DNA of 64,000 bases from Amycolatopsis nalaikhensis (lineage in GTDB: Bacteria; Actinomycetota; Actinomycetes; Mycobacteriales; Pseudonocardiaceae). Shown here one piece after another: positions 52,260 to 59,551 of this stretch. The stretch spans positions 627,501 through 691,500 of the forward strand of contig NZ_CP127173.1 in NCBI RefSeq assembly GCF_030264295.1, written 5' to 3'. Position 1 is the stretch's first letter. The number at the start of each line of letters is the position of its first letter. The position numbers and the translations under genes are program-made. The notes beneath the pieces were generated by a model, which was not told the origin of the DNA, searched no databases, and worked only from the letters and a program-made list of their open reading frames with translations.

Positions 52260-53648
52260 ATGACGACGACCAGTGACACCTTCCCGGCGCGGATCCGGGG
52301 CACCGTGCTGCGCGAAGGTGACGACGGCTACGACGCGGCCCGTCGCGTCTGGAACGGCGAAATCGACCGGCGGCCCGCACTGATCGTCCGCGTCGCCGGG
52401 CCCGACGACGTCGCGACCGCGCTGGCCCACGCCCGGGAGACCGGTCTCGACGTCACCGTCCGCGGCGGCGGGCACGACTTCGGCGGCGCGGCCGTCGCCG
52501 ACGGCGCGCTGCTGATCGACCTCGGCGCGTTGCGCACCATCGAGGTCGACGCGGGCCGCCGCACCGCCCGCGTCGGCGGCGGCGCCACCTGGGCCGAACT
52601 CGACGCGGCGACCCAGGAACACGGCCTCGCGACCCCGGGCGGCACCGTCAGCGACACCGGCGTCGGCGGGCTCACCCTGGGCGGCGGGTTCGGCTGGCTG
52701 ACCCCGCGGCACGGGCTCACGATCGACAACCTCGTCTCCGCCGAGGTCGTCACCGCCGACGGCCGCGTGCTGCGCGCGTCGGAAACCGAGCACCCGGACC
52801 TGTTCTGGGCCCTGCGCGGCGGGGGCGGCAACTTCGGCGTGGTCACCGAGTTCGAGTTCCGGCTGCACCCGGTCGGGCCGCTGGTCGAGCTGGGCATGTT
52901 CTTCTGGGGCCTCGACGACGCCCCGGCAGCGCTGCGGTTCGCCCGCGAAGTGCTGGCGGACCTGCCCGACGGCACCGGCGCGATGCTCGCCGGGCTCACC
53001 GCGCCCCCGGCCCCGTTCGTCCCGGCCGAGCACCACGGCGCTCCCGGCGTCGCGCTCGTCGTCGCCGGGTTCGACGGCCCCGAGCGGCACGCCGAGGTCG
53101 TCACGCGGATCCGGGCCGGACTGCCCGCGCGGTTCGAGCTCGTCACGCCGATCCCCTACACCGAGCTGCAGAAGCTGCTCGACGGCGGTGCGCCGCGCGG
53201 GCTGCTGGCCTACGAGAAGTCGCTGTACCTCGACGAACTCACCGACGACGTGCTCGACGTCGTCGCCGCGCACCTGCCCGGCAAGTCCTCGCCGCTGTCG
53301 CTGATGCCGGTCTTCCCGGTCCGCGGCGCGTTTTCCGCGGTGCCCGACGAGGCGACGGCGTTCGGCGGCGCCCGCCGCGACGGCTTCGTGTTCGGCATCG
53401 CCACGGTCGCGCCCACCCCGGAGCTGCACGCGGCGGACCGGGCCTGGACGCGGGCGTTCTGGTCGGCGCTCACGCCGTTCGCCGCGAACGTCGGCGGGTA
53501 CGTCAACTTCATGGCCGAGTACGAGGAGGACCGCGTGCGCGCGTCCTACGGCGCCGAGAAGTACGCGCGGTTGCGGCGGATCAAAGCCGCCTACGACCCC
53601 GGGAACGTCTTTCACCACAATGCCAATATCCCGCCCACCGGAACATGA
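52260..53648 (+). CDS. FAD-linked oxidase of the berberine-bridge type
   Basis: 462 residues. The FAD-binding PCMH domain contains TVRGGGHDFGGAAV, where the His can link FAD covalently, and VSDTGVGGLTLGGGFGWL. The BBE C-terminal tail is KYARLRRIKAAYDPGNVFHHNANI. The second covalent site (a Cys in the GG.CLGG loop) is absent, so FAD would be attached by His only. Substrates in the family are sugars or aromatic alcohols and natural products. No signal peptide. Single gene, behind a terminator. Confidence 0.85.
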   Translation: MTTTSDTFPARIRGTVLREGDDGYDAARRVWNGEIDRRPALIVRVAGPDDVATALAHARETGLDVTVRGGGHDFGGAAVADGALLIDLGALRTIEVDAGRRTARVGGGATWAELDAATQEHGLATPGGTVSDTGVGGLTLGGGFGWLTPRHGLTIDNLVSAEVVTADGRVLRASETEHPDLFWALRGGGGNFGVVTEFEFRLHPVGPLVELGMFFWGLDDAPAALRFAREVLADLPDGTGAMLAGLTAPPAPFVPAEHHGAPGVALVVAGFDGPERHAEVVTRIRAGLPARFELVTPIPYTELQKLLDGGAPRGLLAYEKSLYLDELTDDVLDVVAAHLPGKSSPLSLMPVFPVRGAFSAVPDEATAFGGARRDGFVFGIATVAPTPELHAADRAWTRAFWSALTPFAANVGGYVNFMAEYEEDRVRASYGAEKYARLRRIKAAYDPGNVFHHNANIPPTGT

Positions 53649-53743
53649 ATTCACAACCGTGAACAAGGTGTACATCCGTGGCACGCTCGTGTAAAAATTC
53701 CGGGCACCTGAGGCATTTCCCCACACGGAATGGCGGGCACCCT

Positions 53744-54979
53744 GTGAGCATTACCCGGAGAACCCTGCTGACCACCGCGGCCGGTGCCGCGGTGGCGGCG
53801 AGCGCCAGCACCTCCACGACCGCTTCCGCGGCTCCTTTTGATGTCTCCGACCAGGCATCGGTCAGCCGGACGCTCCGCCAAGCGGCCGACTACGCGGTGG
53901 GCAAGCTGCGCGCGGTGGCCCCCGGCGTCACCGCGTTTCCGGTCGGCACGAAGTTCGAGAAATGGACCTATTCGCAGAATGGCGACTGGGTCGGCGGATT
54001 CTGGCCCGGCCAGTTGTGGCTGGCCTGGCTGCACAGCGGCGACGAACAATTCAAGACACTCGCGCTGGCGTCCGCGGAAAAGCTCGCGCCGCGGCAGAAC
54101 GACACCGGCACGCACGACCTCGGCTTCCTCTTCTACCCGTCGTGGGTGACGGCCTGGCGGCTCACCGGCGACGCGAAGTGGCGGGACGGCGCGGTGCAGG
54201 CGGCGTCGTCGCTGATCAAGCGCTACAACGCGGCGGGGCGGTTCATCCGCGCCTGGGGTTCGCTCACCGCCCCGAACAACGCGGGCCGCGTCATCATGGA
54301 CACGATGATGAACCTGGACCTGCTGGCGTTCGCGACCGAGCAGACCGGGGATCCGAAGTACCTCGACATCGCCGTCGCCCACGCGAAAACGGCGCAGCGC
54401 ACCTTCCCGCGCCCCGACGGCTCGACCCCGCACGTGTTCGACTTCGACCCGGTCACGGGTGCGCCGATCGGGCCGAACACCGTGCAGGGCTACAGCCCGG
54501 CGTCCTGCTGGTCGCGCGGGCAGGCGTGGGGGATCTACGGATTCACCACGATCCACCGGCGGACCGGCGACCCGGAATTCCTGGCCACGGCCCGCCGCTT
54601 GGCGGACTTCGCCCTGGCGAAGCTGACGCCCGACCACGTCCCGGTCTGGGACTACCTGGCCCCGCAGGCGCCGAACGACATCAAGGACGCGTCCGCCGGC
54701 GTGATCATGGCGTGCGGCCTGCTGGACCTGGCCGAGTTGACCCGCCGCCCGCAGTACCGGGACAGCGCGCTGCGGATCCTGACCGCGGTTTCGCAGACGT
54801 GCCTGACGACGAAGTCCACCCGCGCCGAGGCGAGCGTCGCCCGCTGCACCCGCAACCGCCCGGCCGAGGACGGCGTCGAGGTGTCGCTCCCCTACGCCGA
54901 CTACTACCTGCTGGAAGGCATCCTGCGGGTGCTCGACCGGGCGAAGGTCGACCGCGCGATCGACCTTTCGAGCGTCTAG
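53744..54979 (+). CDS. Tat-exported GH88 unsaturated glucuronyl hydrolase-like protein
   Basis: 411 residues from a GTG. Twin-arginine signal (ITRRTLLTTAAGAAVAAS), then the GH88 (alpha/alpha)6 barrel: SQNGDWVGGFWPGQLWLAWLH, NAGRVIMDTMMNLDLLAFA (Asp), ASCWSRGQAWGIYGFTTI and KDASAGVIMACGLLDLAEL (second Asp). The family removes unsaturated uronic acids from lyase products of glycosaminoglycans or related chains. The gene's stop codon TAG is shared with the left end of the IS element at 54979, but the protein is intact. Confidence 0.85.
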   Translation: MSITRRTLLTTAAGAAVAASASTSTTASAAPFDVSDQASVSRTLRQAADYAVGKLRAVAPGVTAFPVGTKFEKWTYSQNGDWVGGFWPGQLWLAWLHSGDEQFKTLALASAEKLAPRQNDTGTHDLGFLFYPSWVTAWRLTGDAKWRDGAVQAASSLIKRYNAAGRFIRAWGSLTAPNNAGRVIMDTMMNLDLLAFATEQTGDPKYLDIAVAHAKTAQRTFPRPDGSTPHVFDFDPVTGAPIGPNTVQGYSPASCWSRGQAWGIYGFTTIHRRTGDPEFLATARRLADFALAKLTPDHVPVWDYLAPQAPNDIKDASAGVIMACGLLDLAELTRRPQYRDSALRILTAVSQTCLTTKSTRAEASVARCTRNRPAEDGVEVSLPYADYYLLEGILRVLDRAKVDRAIDLSSV

Positions 54980-56021
54980 AGCCTGTTTTGATGTGCTGAC
55001 CAGCGGAGTTTCTGGCCGGCGTTGTGGGTGCGGCGTGTCTTGGATCAAATAGACGAGGTCTCCGGTAGACCGATCAACGACCAAGCTGATCAAGAACACC
55101 GGAGACCTCGTGCCCAGCGTAGCGGCGGCGGGGCGAGCCGATCTGACTGACGCGCAGTGGGCGATCCTGGAACCGCTGCTGCCCGTCGGTAAGAAGCCCG
55201 GCCGCCCGCCACTGTGGAGTAAACGCCAGCTCCTGGACGGCATCCGCTGGCGGGTCCGTGTCGGCTCGCCGTGGCGTGACGTCCCACCCGAGTATGGCTG
55301 CTGGCAAACCGTCTATGGCTTGTTCCGGCGCTGGCAGCGCGCCGGTGTGTGGGCGCTGATCCTGGCCGGGTTGCAGACCCGGGCCGACGCCGCCGGGCTG
55401 ATCACCTGGGACGTGAGCGTGGATTCCACGATCAACCGGGCGCACCAGCACGCAGCAGGTGCCCGCATCGAGTGTGACCTGCAGAAAGAACCGCCAGGCG
55501 GTATCGGCGAGCCCGAACCAGCCGACCACGCGCTGGGCCGGTCGCGGGGAGGCTGGACGACCAAGCTGCACCTGGCCACCGAGCAAGGCCAGAAACCACT
55601 GTCGTTGCTGGTGACCGCCGGTCAACGCGGTGACTCGCCGCAGTTCGAGGCGGTGCTGGCAAGGGTCCGGGTCGCCCGGATTGGTGGTGGGCGAGCCCGG
55701 ACCCGGCCGGATCGTGTCCTGGCGGACAAGGCCTACAGTTCCCGCGCCAACCGGGCCTATCTGCGGCGGCGCGGGATCGCGTGCACGATTCCCCAGCCTT
55801 CTGATCAGGTCCGGCATCGCCGCAACCGCGGCCGGGCCGGTGGGCGACCACCAGCATTTGACCCAGAGATCTACAAGCAACGGCATGCGGTCGAGTGCGG
55901 CATCAACCGGCTCAAACGCAACCGGGCGGTGGCCACACGGTTCGACAAACTCGCAGTCCGCTACGAGGCAACCGTCCACATCGCGGCGATCAACGAGTGG
56001 CTACGACATTGAAACAGGCTC
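54979..56021 (+). mobile_element. IS5-family insertion sequence inserted in the GH88 stop codon
   Basis: 1043 bases. Terminal inverted repeats GAGCCTGTTTTGATGT and, on the other strand, GAGCCTGTTTCAATGT agree at 14 of 16 positions. A TA duplication flanks it (54977-54978, 56022-56023). The original context GTC-TAG-CCG is recovered by removal. CGAGGTCTCCGGT/ACCGGAGACCTCG arms (55054-55066, 55098-55110) form a stem that ends at the transposase start codon. Confidence 0.92.
55110..56012 (+). CDS. Intact IS5-family transposase
   Basis: 300 residues in a single frame from a GTG at 55110. [57 protein letters not shown] (Asp), [33 protein letters not shown] (second Asp) and [20 protein letters not shown] (Glu) make a complete DDE set. 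It differs from the element at 30407-31440, where the same region is split between frames. Here [15 protein letters not shown] reads through. Likely active. Confidence 0.92.
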   Translation: MPSVAAAGRADLTDAQWAILEPLLPVGKKPGRPPLWSKRQLLDGIRWRVRVGSPWRDVPPEYGCWQTVYGLFRRWQRAGVWALILAGLQTRADAAGLITWDVSVDSTINRAHQHAAGARIECDLQKEPPGGIGEPEPADHALGRSRGGWTTKLHLATEQGQKPLSLLVTAGQRGDSPQFEAVLARVRVARIGGGRARTRPDRVLADKAYSSRANRAYLRRRGIACTIPQPSDQVRHRRNRGRAGGRPPAFDPEIYKQRHAVECGINRLKRNRAVATRFDKLAVRYEATVHIAAINEWLRH

Positions 56022-56031
56022 TAGCCGACGC

Positions 56032-56053
56032 CGGGGAGGCCGCCACCTCCCCG
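56032..56053. terminator. Terminator originally belonging to the GH88 gene
   Basis: CGGGGAGG and CCTCCCCG arms around six bases, in the gap between the IS right end and the convergent DUF4396 gene (stop at 56058). IS insertion has moved it 1 kb away from the GH88 stop. Confidence 0.65.
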
Positions 56054-56057
56054 CGCG

Positions 56058-56513
56058 TCAGTGGTGGTGGTGCGCGTGCACCTTGGCGTGGCCGAGGCCG
56101 CGCCCGATCATCCACTTGTTCACCGGCACGGTGACCACGAACGCGATCGCCAGCGAGAGCACCAGGGCGAGCCAGAAGAGGAAACTGGCCAGCCCGGCGT
56201 CCATCGCACCCGGGATCCCCACGACGACGGTGTTGTCGATCAGCTCCATGACGGCGATCGACACGGTGTCCGCGGCCAGCGCGACCTTGAACGCCGCCCC
56301 CAGGGCGAGCCCCGACTTCAGGACCCCGCGCATGGTGAGGCCGTAGCCGAAGACGAAGGCGAGCGCGATCGAGAGGACCACGGTCGCCGCGTTGTGCAGG
56401 CCGAGCGCGGTGCCGATGACCATGCCGAGCACTTCCCCGATGGCGCAGCCGGTGAGGCAGTGCAGAGTCGCTTGGATCGCCGTCGACCAGGATGCCCCGT
56501 GCTGTTCGTTCAT
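56058..56513 (-). CDS. DUF4396 membrane protein with His-rich tail
   Basis: 151 residues, four predicted helices (TLHCLTGCAIGEVLGMVIG, VVLSIALAFVFGYGL, VALAADTVSIAVMELI, FLFWLALVLSLAIAFVV) typical of DUF4396 proteins. HCLTGCAIGE contains His/Cys/Glu, and the C-terminus is HAKVHAHHHH, suited to metal binding. A copper-type CsoR operator lies 12 bases upstream of the start. A role in copper tolerance or delivery is likely from context. The family has no firm biochemical function. Confidence 0.8.
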   Translation of the reverse strand: MNEQHGASWSTAIQATLHCLTGCAIGEVLGMVIGTALGLHNAATVVLSIALAFVFGYGLTMRGVLKSGLALGAAFKVALAADTVSIAVMELIDNTVVVGIPGAMDAGLASFLFWLALVLSLAIAFVVTVPVNKWMIGRGLGHAKVHAHHHH

Positions 56514-56524
56514 GCCGGTGACTA

Positions 56525-56539
56525 TACCCCCTGGGGGTA
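56525..56539. promoter_or_regulatory. CsoR-like operator TACCCCCTGGGGGTA
   Basis: A perfect 15-base palindrome of G/C tracts bounded by TA, between flanking ACTA/CCTATA. This fits the pattern of CsoR/RcnR metal-sensing repressors (TACCCC...GGGGTA). It lies just upstream of the DUF4396 gene start. No csoR gene is in the window. Confidence 0.7.
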
Positions 56540-56562
56540 CCTATAACGTGTTCCGCGCGTCA

Positions 56563-56653
56563 CAAGCGCCCCAAGGCCACATTGGTTGCGTCTTGCGCAC
56601 CGAAGGCCACCTTGGGTGCGTCTGACGCACCGAAGGCCACATTGGGGCGCTTG
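56563..56653. repeat. Array of 30-bp units between CAAGCGCCCCAA arms, inverted relative to 50686-50780
   Basis: Outer arms CAAGCGCCCCAA (56563-56574) and TTGGGGCGCTTG (56642-56653). GGCCAC[A/C]TTGG begins at 56575, 56605 and 56635, a 30-base period. The unit is the reverse complement of the one at 50703/50733. It lies in a divergent promoter gap, so it is not simply a terminator. Confidence 0.85.
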
Positions 56654-56785
56654 GGCGACCACCGCTGGCGACCACGGCCTGGCCGATCGGCGTCACCGAA
56701 CGTAGCCGGAACCGCCGACCAGGCGATCTCCGGTAAATTTCCGCCCAAGCAGAACTCACTTCCGTAACCCTTTGCGCACATCCCG

Positions 56786-56814
56786 TTGACCTCCGTTACG
56801 CGGGGCCCTACGTT
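56786..56814 (+). promoter_or_regulatory. Sigma-70-type promoter for the sugar-binding lipoprotein gene
   Basis: TTGACC (56786-56791) and TACGTT (56809-56814) are separated by 17 bases, and the gene starts 56 bases further on. A direct repeat CCGTTACG/CCGTAAC (56762, 56793) flanks the -35 region. Confidence 0.55.
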
Positions 56815-56870
56815 CGCCCTTGGTCTCCACCGTGCGCAGACCGTCCGAAAGTCCTGAGGAATGGGTGGGG

Positions 56871-57887
56871 ATGCGAGGGCCGACGAAGACGTTCCGGCTG
56901 GTCGCGACGCTGCTGCTCGGCGCGGCGCTCGCGCTCGGTGGCTGCTCGGATCAGCTGGGCAGTGCCCCCGCGCCGCAGCCGACGCGGGTCGCCTTCGTGC
57001 CGAAGATCCGGGACATCCCGTACTTCGAGGCGATGAACACCGGGGGGCTCGAAGCCGCGAAGCAGCTGGGCGTGGAGTGGACCACCGTCGGCCCGGCGAC
57101 CGTCGACCCGGCCGCCCAGGTGCGGATCCTGCGTGACCTCATCGCCAAGAAGGTCGACGTCATCGTCGTCGCGCCGAACGACCCCGCCGCGCTCGCGCAG
57201 GTGATCGGGGAGGCCAGGGCCAAGGGCATCCACGTGCTCACCTCCGACACCGACGCGCCGGGCACGCAGCGCGAGGTGTTCGTCAACCAGGCCAGCGCCG
57301 AAGGCATCGGCACCGCGCTCACCGACGCGCTGATGGCGAAGACCGGCGGCGCCGGCAAGTACGCGATCGTCTCGTGCGGCCCGGCCGCGGCGAACCTCAA
57401 CGCGTGGATCGCGGTCCAGAAGGCCTACTCGGCCAAGCGGTACCCGAAGGCGCAGCTCGCCGAGATCGCCTACGCGGGCGAGGACCAGGCCAACGCGACG
57501 AGCCTGGCCAAGGAGCTGATGGCCCGCCACCCCGATCTCACCGGGCTGATCGGCGAGTGCACGACGTCCGCGCCCGCCGTCGCGCAGGCCGTGCGGGACG
57601 GGCAGAAGATCGGCCAGGTCTTCACCGTCGGTGTCGGGACGCCGCAGGCGATCAAGCCCTACCTGCTCGACGGCTCGGCCTCGCTCTCGGTCCTGTGGAA
57701 CGTCGAGTCGCTGGGCTACCTGACCGCGTGGACGGCGAAGCAGGTGGCCGACGGCAAGCCGCTGAGCCCGGTCAACAAGGTGAGCCTGGAGTTGCCGGCG
57801 GTGAAGTACGACGCCGCGTCGAAGACCGTCCTGCTGGGCGATCCGCTGCTCATCACCGCCGACAACGTCGACCAGTTCAAGTACTGA
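56871..57887 (+). CDS. Periplasmic-binding-protein-like sugar lipoprotein (RhaS/LsrB type), orphan
   Basis: 338 residues. The signal ends in the lipobox ALGGCSD. VAFVPKIRDIPYFEAMNTGGLEAAKQLGVEW, VDVIVVAPNDPAALAQVIGEARAKGIHVLTSDTDAP and EDQANATSLAKELMARHPDL match type-1 sugar-binding proteins such as rhamnose-binding RhaS and the AI-2-binding LsrB. No permease or ATPase gene is adjacent, so it serves a transporter elsewhere or acts as a sensor. An in-frame GTG at 56865 is possible. Convergent with the phytase-like gene, only three bases between the stops. Confidence 0.85.
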   Translation: MRGPTKTFRLVATLLLGAALALGGCSDQLGSAPAPQPTRVAFVPKIRDIPYFEAMNTGGLEAAKQLGVEWTTVGPATVDPAAQVRILRDLIAKKVDVIVVAPNDPAALAQVIGEARAKGIHVLTSDTDAPGTQREVFVNQASAEGIGTALTDALMAKTGGAGKYAIVSCGPAAANLNAWIAVQKAYSAKRYPKAQLAEIAYAGEDQANATSLAKELMARHPDLTGLIGECTTSAPAVAQAVRDGQKIGQVFTVGVGTPQAIKPYLLDGSASLSVLWNVESLGYLTAWTAKQVADGKPLSPVNKVSLELPAVKYDAASKTVLLGDPLLITADNVDQFKY

Positions 57888-57890
57888 CCG

Positions 57891-59459
57891 CTACCGGACG
57901 TCGATGGTGACCGTCGCGGTGCTGGTGGCCGCCGGGAGCTTCGCGGTGTCGACCACGAGGTACTCGCCGTCGTCCTGACGGCCGTCCGGCAGCGTCTTCG
58001 GGTGCAGCGCGTACGGCGGCGCCGCGTTCGCGACGCCGTCGATGCCGAAGTCGTTGTCGTTGCTGATCACCAGGGTCCGGCCGCCGTCGGTGGTCGCGAC
58101 GCCTTCGACCTTGTCGTGCCCGAAGAAGCCGCCGCTCGGGTCGAGCGCGGTGACCAGAGCGCCGAGGTCGAGGCGCGGCTTCTTGGCGACCGGCTTGATC
58201 CCGGCCGCGGCCAGGGCCGCCGTCGCCTCGGCCGTCGTGTCCTTGCCGACGTAGGCGTCGATGCTCCGGCCGCCGACCAGCAGCCCGCCCTTGACGGCGT
58301 CGTAGTCCGCCGCCCGCGGTCCGACGTCGGTGGCTCCGGCCAGATCGATCTCGAACAGCTTCTTGAAGGCGCCTGGTTCGAGGTCACCGTCGCGTTCGTC
58401 CACGAGGAACCGCGTCGAGGACAACGCGGTGATCTCACTGACCGCGGTGCCCGTCGTGTCGGGGTCGTCGAGCAGGTAGAGGTACTCGTGCGTGACGCGG
58501 GTGGCCAGGTCGACGGCGACGATCCGCAGCGTCGTCACGTTGCCGGGCTTCTTCGTCAGGTCCGGCTGCTGCAGAGCCGACTGCATGACGCCGACCAGCG
58601 TCCGCCCGTCCGGGGTCAGCGCGAGGCCTTCCATGCCCTTGTTCGGCACGCGGTACTTCAGCTCGGCGGGCAGCGAGCCGTCGAACGGCGAGAGGCGTTC
58701 GAGCGCGCGGCCGTCGCGGCCGAAGTGCGTGATGAACGGCCCGTATTCGTCCGACACCCAGAAGGTGCCGTCGCGCTGGGCGGCCAGGCCTTCGGGGTCG
58801 TAGCCGTACGGCGACTTCGGCAGCGCGTTCCCGTTCAGGTCGACGATCCGCTCGCCCGTGTCGGCCTGCGGACTGACCTGGCCGTTGTACGGGGTGCCGT
58901 CGGCGGCGCGCAGCGGGATCGTCTTCTCCAGCACGGCTTTCCCGCCGCGGAACCGGAACTTCCCGATCGCCGGGGTGAACGCGGGCAGCGGCTCGATCTT
59001 GCCGCCGCCCGGCGCGTCGACGTTCGGGCCGCGGTCCGTGAGGCCGTAGAACGCGCCGCGCTCCCCGGGCACCGGGGTGAGCGCCGAGCCGTAGGCCCCG
59101 CCCTTGACCGGCACCCCGCCGATCGTGGTGAGCGGCGGCAGGTCGGTCGGGTAGAGCGTCACCGCGTCGGAAACGGTGTAGGTGAACGAATCCCGGCCGG
59201 TGAAGCCGGGCGCCGGGGTGTAGCGGAGGGTGCCGTCGGGCTCGAGCGACACGCTGCCGTGCGCGGCCGCGGAGTGCCGGACGACGGCGGTCGCGGACCG
59301 GTCGTTGCCGAGCACCCGGGCCCGCAAGGTGTCCCCGGCCCGGACCCGGTAGTGGTCGTCGGCCGCCCGCACCCCGCGGTCGTGGGCGGCGGCGGCCGGG
59401 CCCGCCGCGAGCGGCACCGCCAGCACGGCGGCCAGCAGGGCGATTCGTACCCGCTTCAT
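57891..59459 (-). CDS. Secreted esterase/phytase-like (PF13449) protein with Ig-like N-domain
   Basis: 522 residues. The signal peptide is followed by a small cadherin/Ig-like domain, RVLGNDRSATA...YTPAPGFTGRDSFTYTVSDA. Then comes the large phytase-like propeller domain, GAFYGLTDRGPNVDAPGGG, DPEGLAAQRDGTFWVSDEYGPFI, GMEGLALTPDGRTLVGV and FGHDKVEGVATTDGGRTLVISNDNDFG, with Asp/Glu-rich calcium-type loops. Extracellular phosphoesterase activity is likely but not shown. The GGAGGAG ribosome site lies in the 3' arm of a perfect 15-bp hairpin, which may limit translation. Confidence 0.82.
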   Translation of the reverse strand: MKRVRIALLAAVLAVPLAAGPAAAAHDRGVRAADDHYRVRAGDTLRARVLGNDRSATAVVRHSAAAHGSVSLEPDGTLRYTPAPGFTGRDSFTYTVSDAVTLYPTDLPPLTTIGGVPVKGGAYGSALTPVPGERGAFYGLTDRGPNVDAPGGGKIEPLPAFTPAIGKFRFRGGKAVLEKTIPLRAADGTPYNGQVSPQADTGERIVDLNGNALPKSPYGYDPEGLAAQRDGTFWVSDEYGPFITHFGRDGRALERLSPFDGSLPAELKYRVPNKGMEGLALTPDGRTLVGVMQSALQQPDLTKKPGNVTTLRIVAVDLATRVTHEYLYLLDDPDTTGTAVSEITALSSTRFLVDERDGDLEPGAFKKLFEIDLAGATDVGPRAADYDAVKGGLLVGGRSIDAYVGKDTTAEATAALAAAGIKPVAKKPRLDLGALVTALDPSGGFFGHDKVEGVATTDGGRTLVISNDNDFGIDGVANAAPPYALHPKTLPDGRQDDGEYLVVDTAKLPAATSTATVTIDVR

Positions 59460-59466
59460 CGGTTTT

Positions 59467-59503
59467 CTCCTCCTCCGGCGCGTGCACTGCGCCGGAGGAG
59501 GAG
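59467..59503 (-). promoter_or_regulatory. 15-bp hairpin that sequesters the ribosome site of the phytase-like gene
   Basis: On the transcript, CTCCTCCTCCGGCGC (59503-59489) pairs perfectly with GCGCCGGAGGAGGAG (59481-59467) around seven bases. The second arm contains the GGAGGAGGAG Shine-Dalgarno, and the start codon follows seven bases later. A role as a translational switch or as a terminator for the upstream gene (stop 59552) are the alternatives; no T run follows. Confidence 0.65.
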
Positions 59504-59551
59504 TCTGGGTGGCCGAAGTGGACAACGGCCGTCTTCGAGGAGGCCGGGGCG

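Noticed and set aside
53669..53695. Possible third SARP box (TGTACAT...TGTAAAA) before the GH88 gene
   Set aside because: Spacing is 21 bases and the second half-site is degenerate, so it is too weak to claim.
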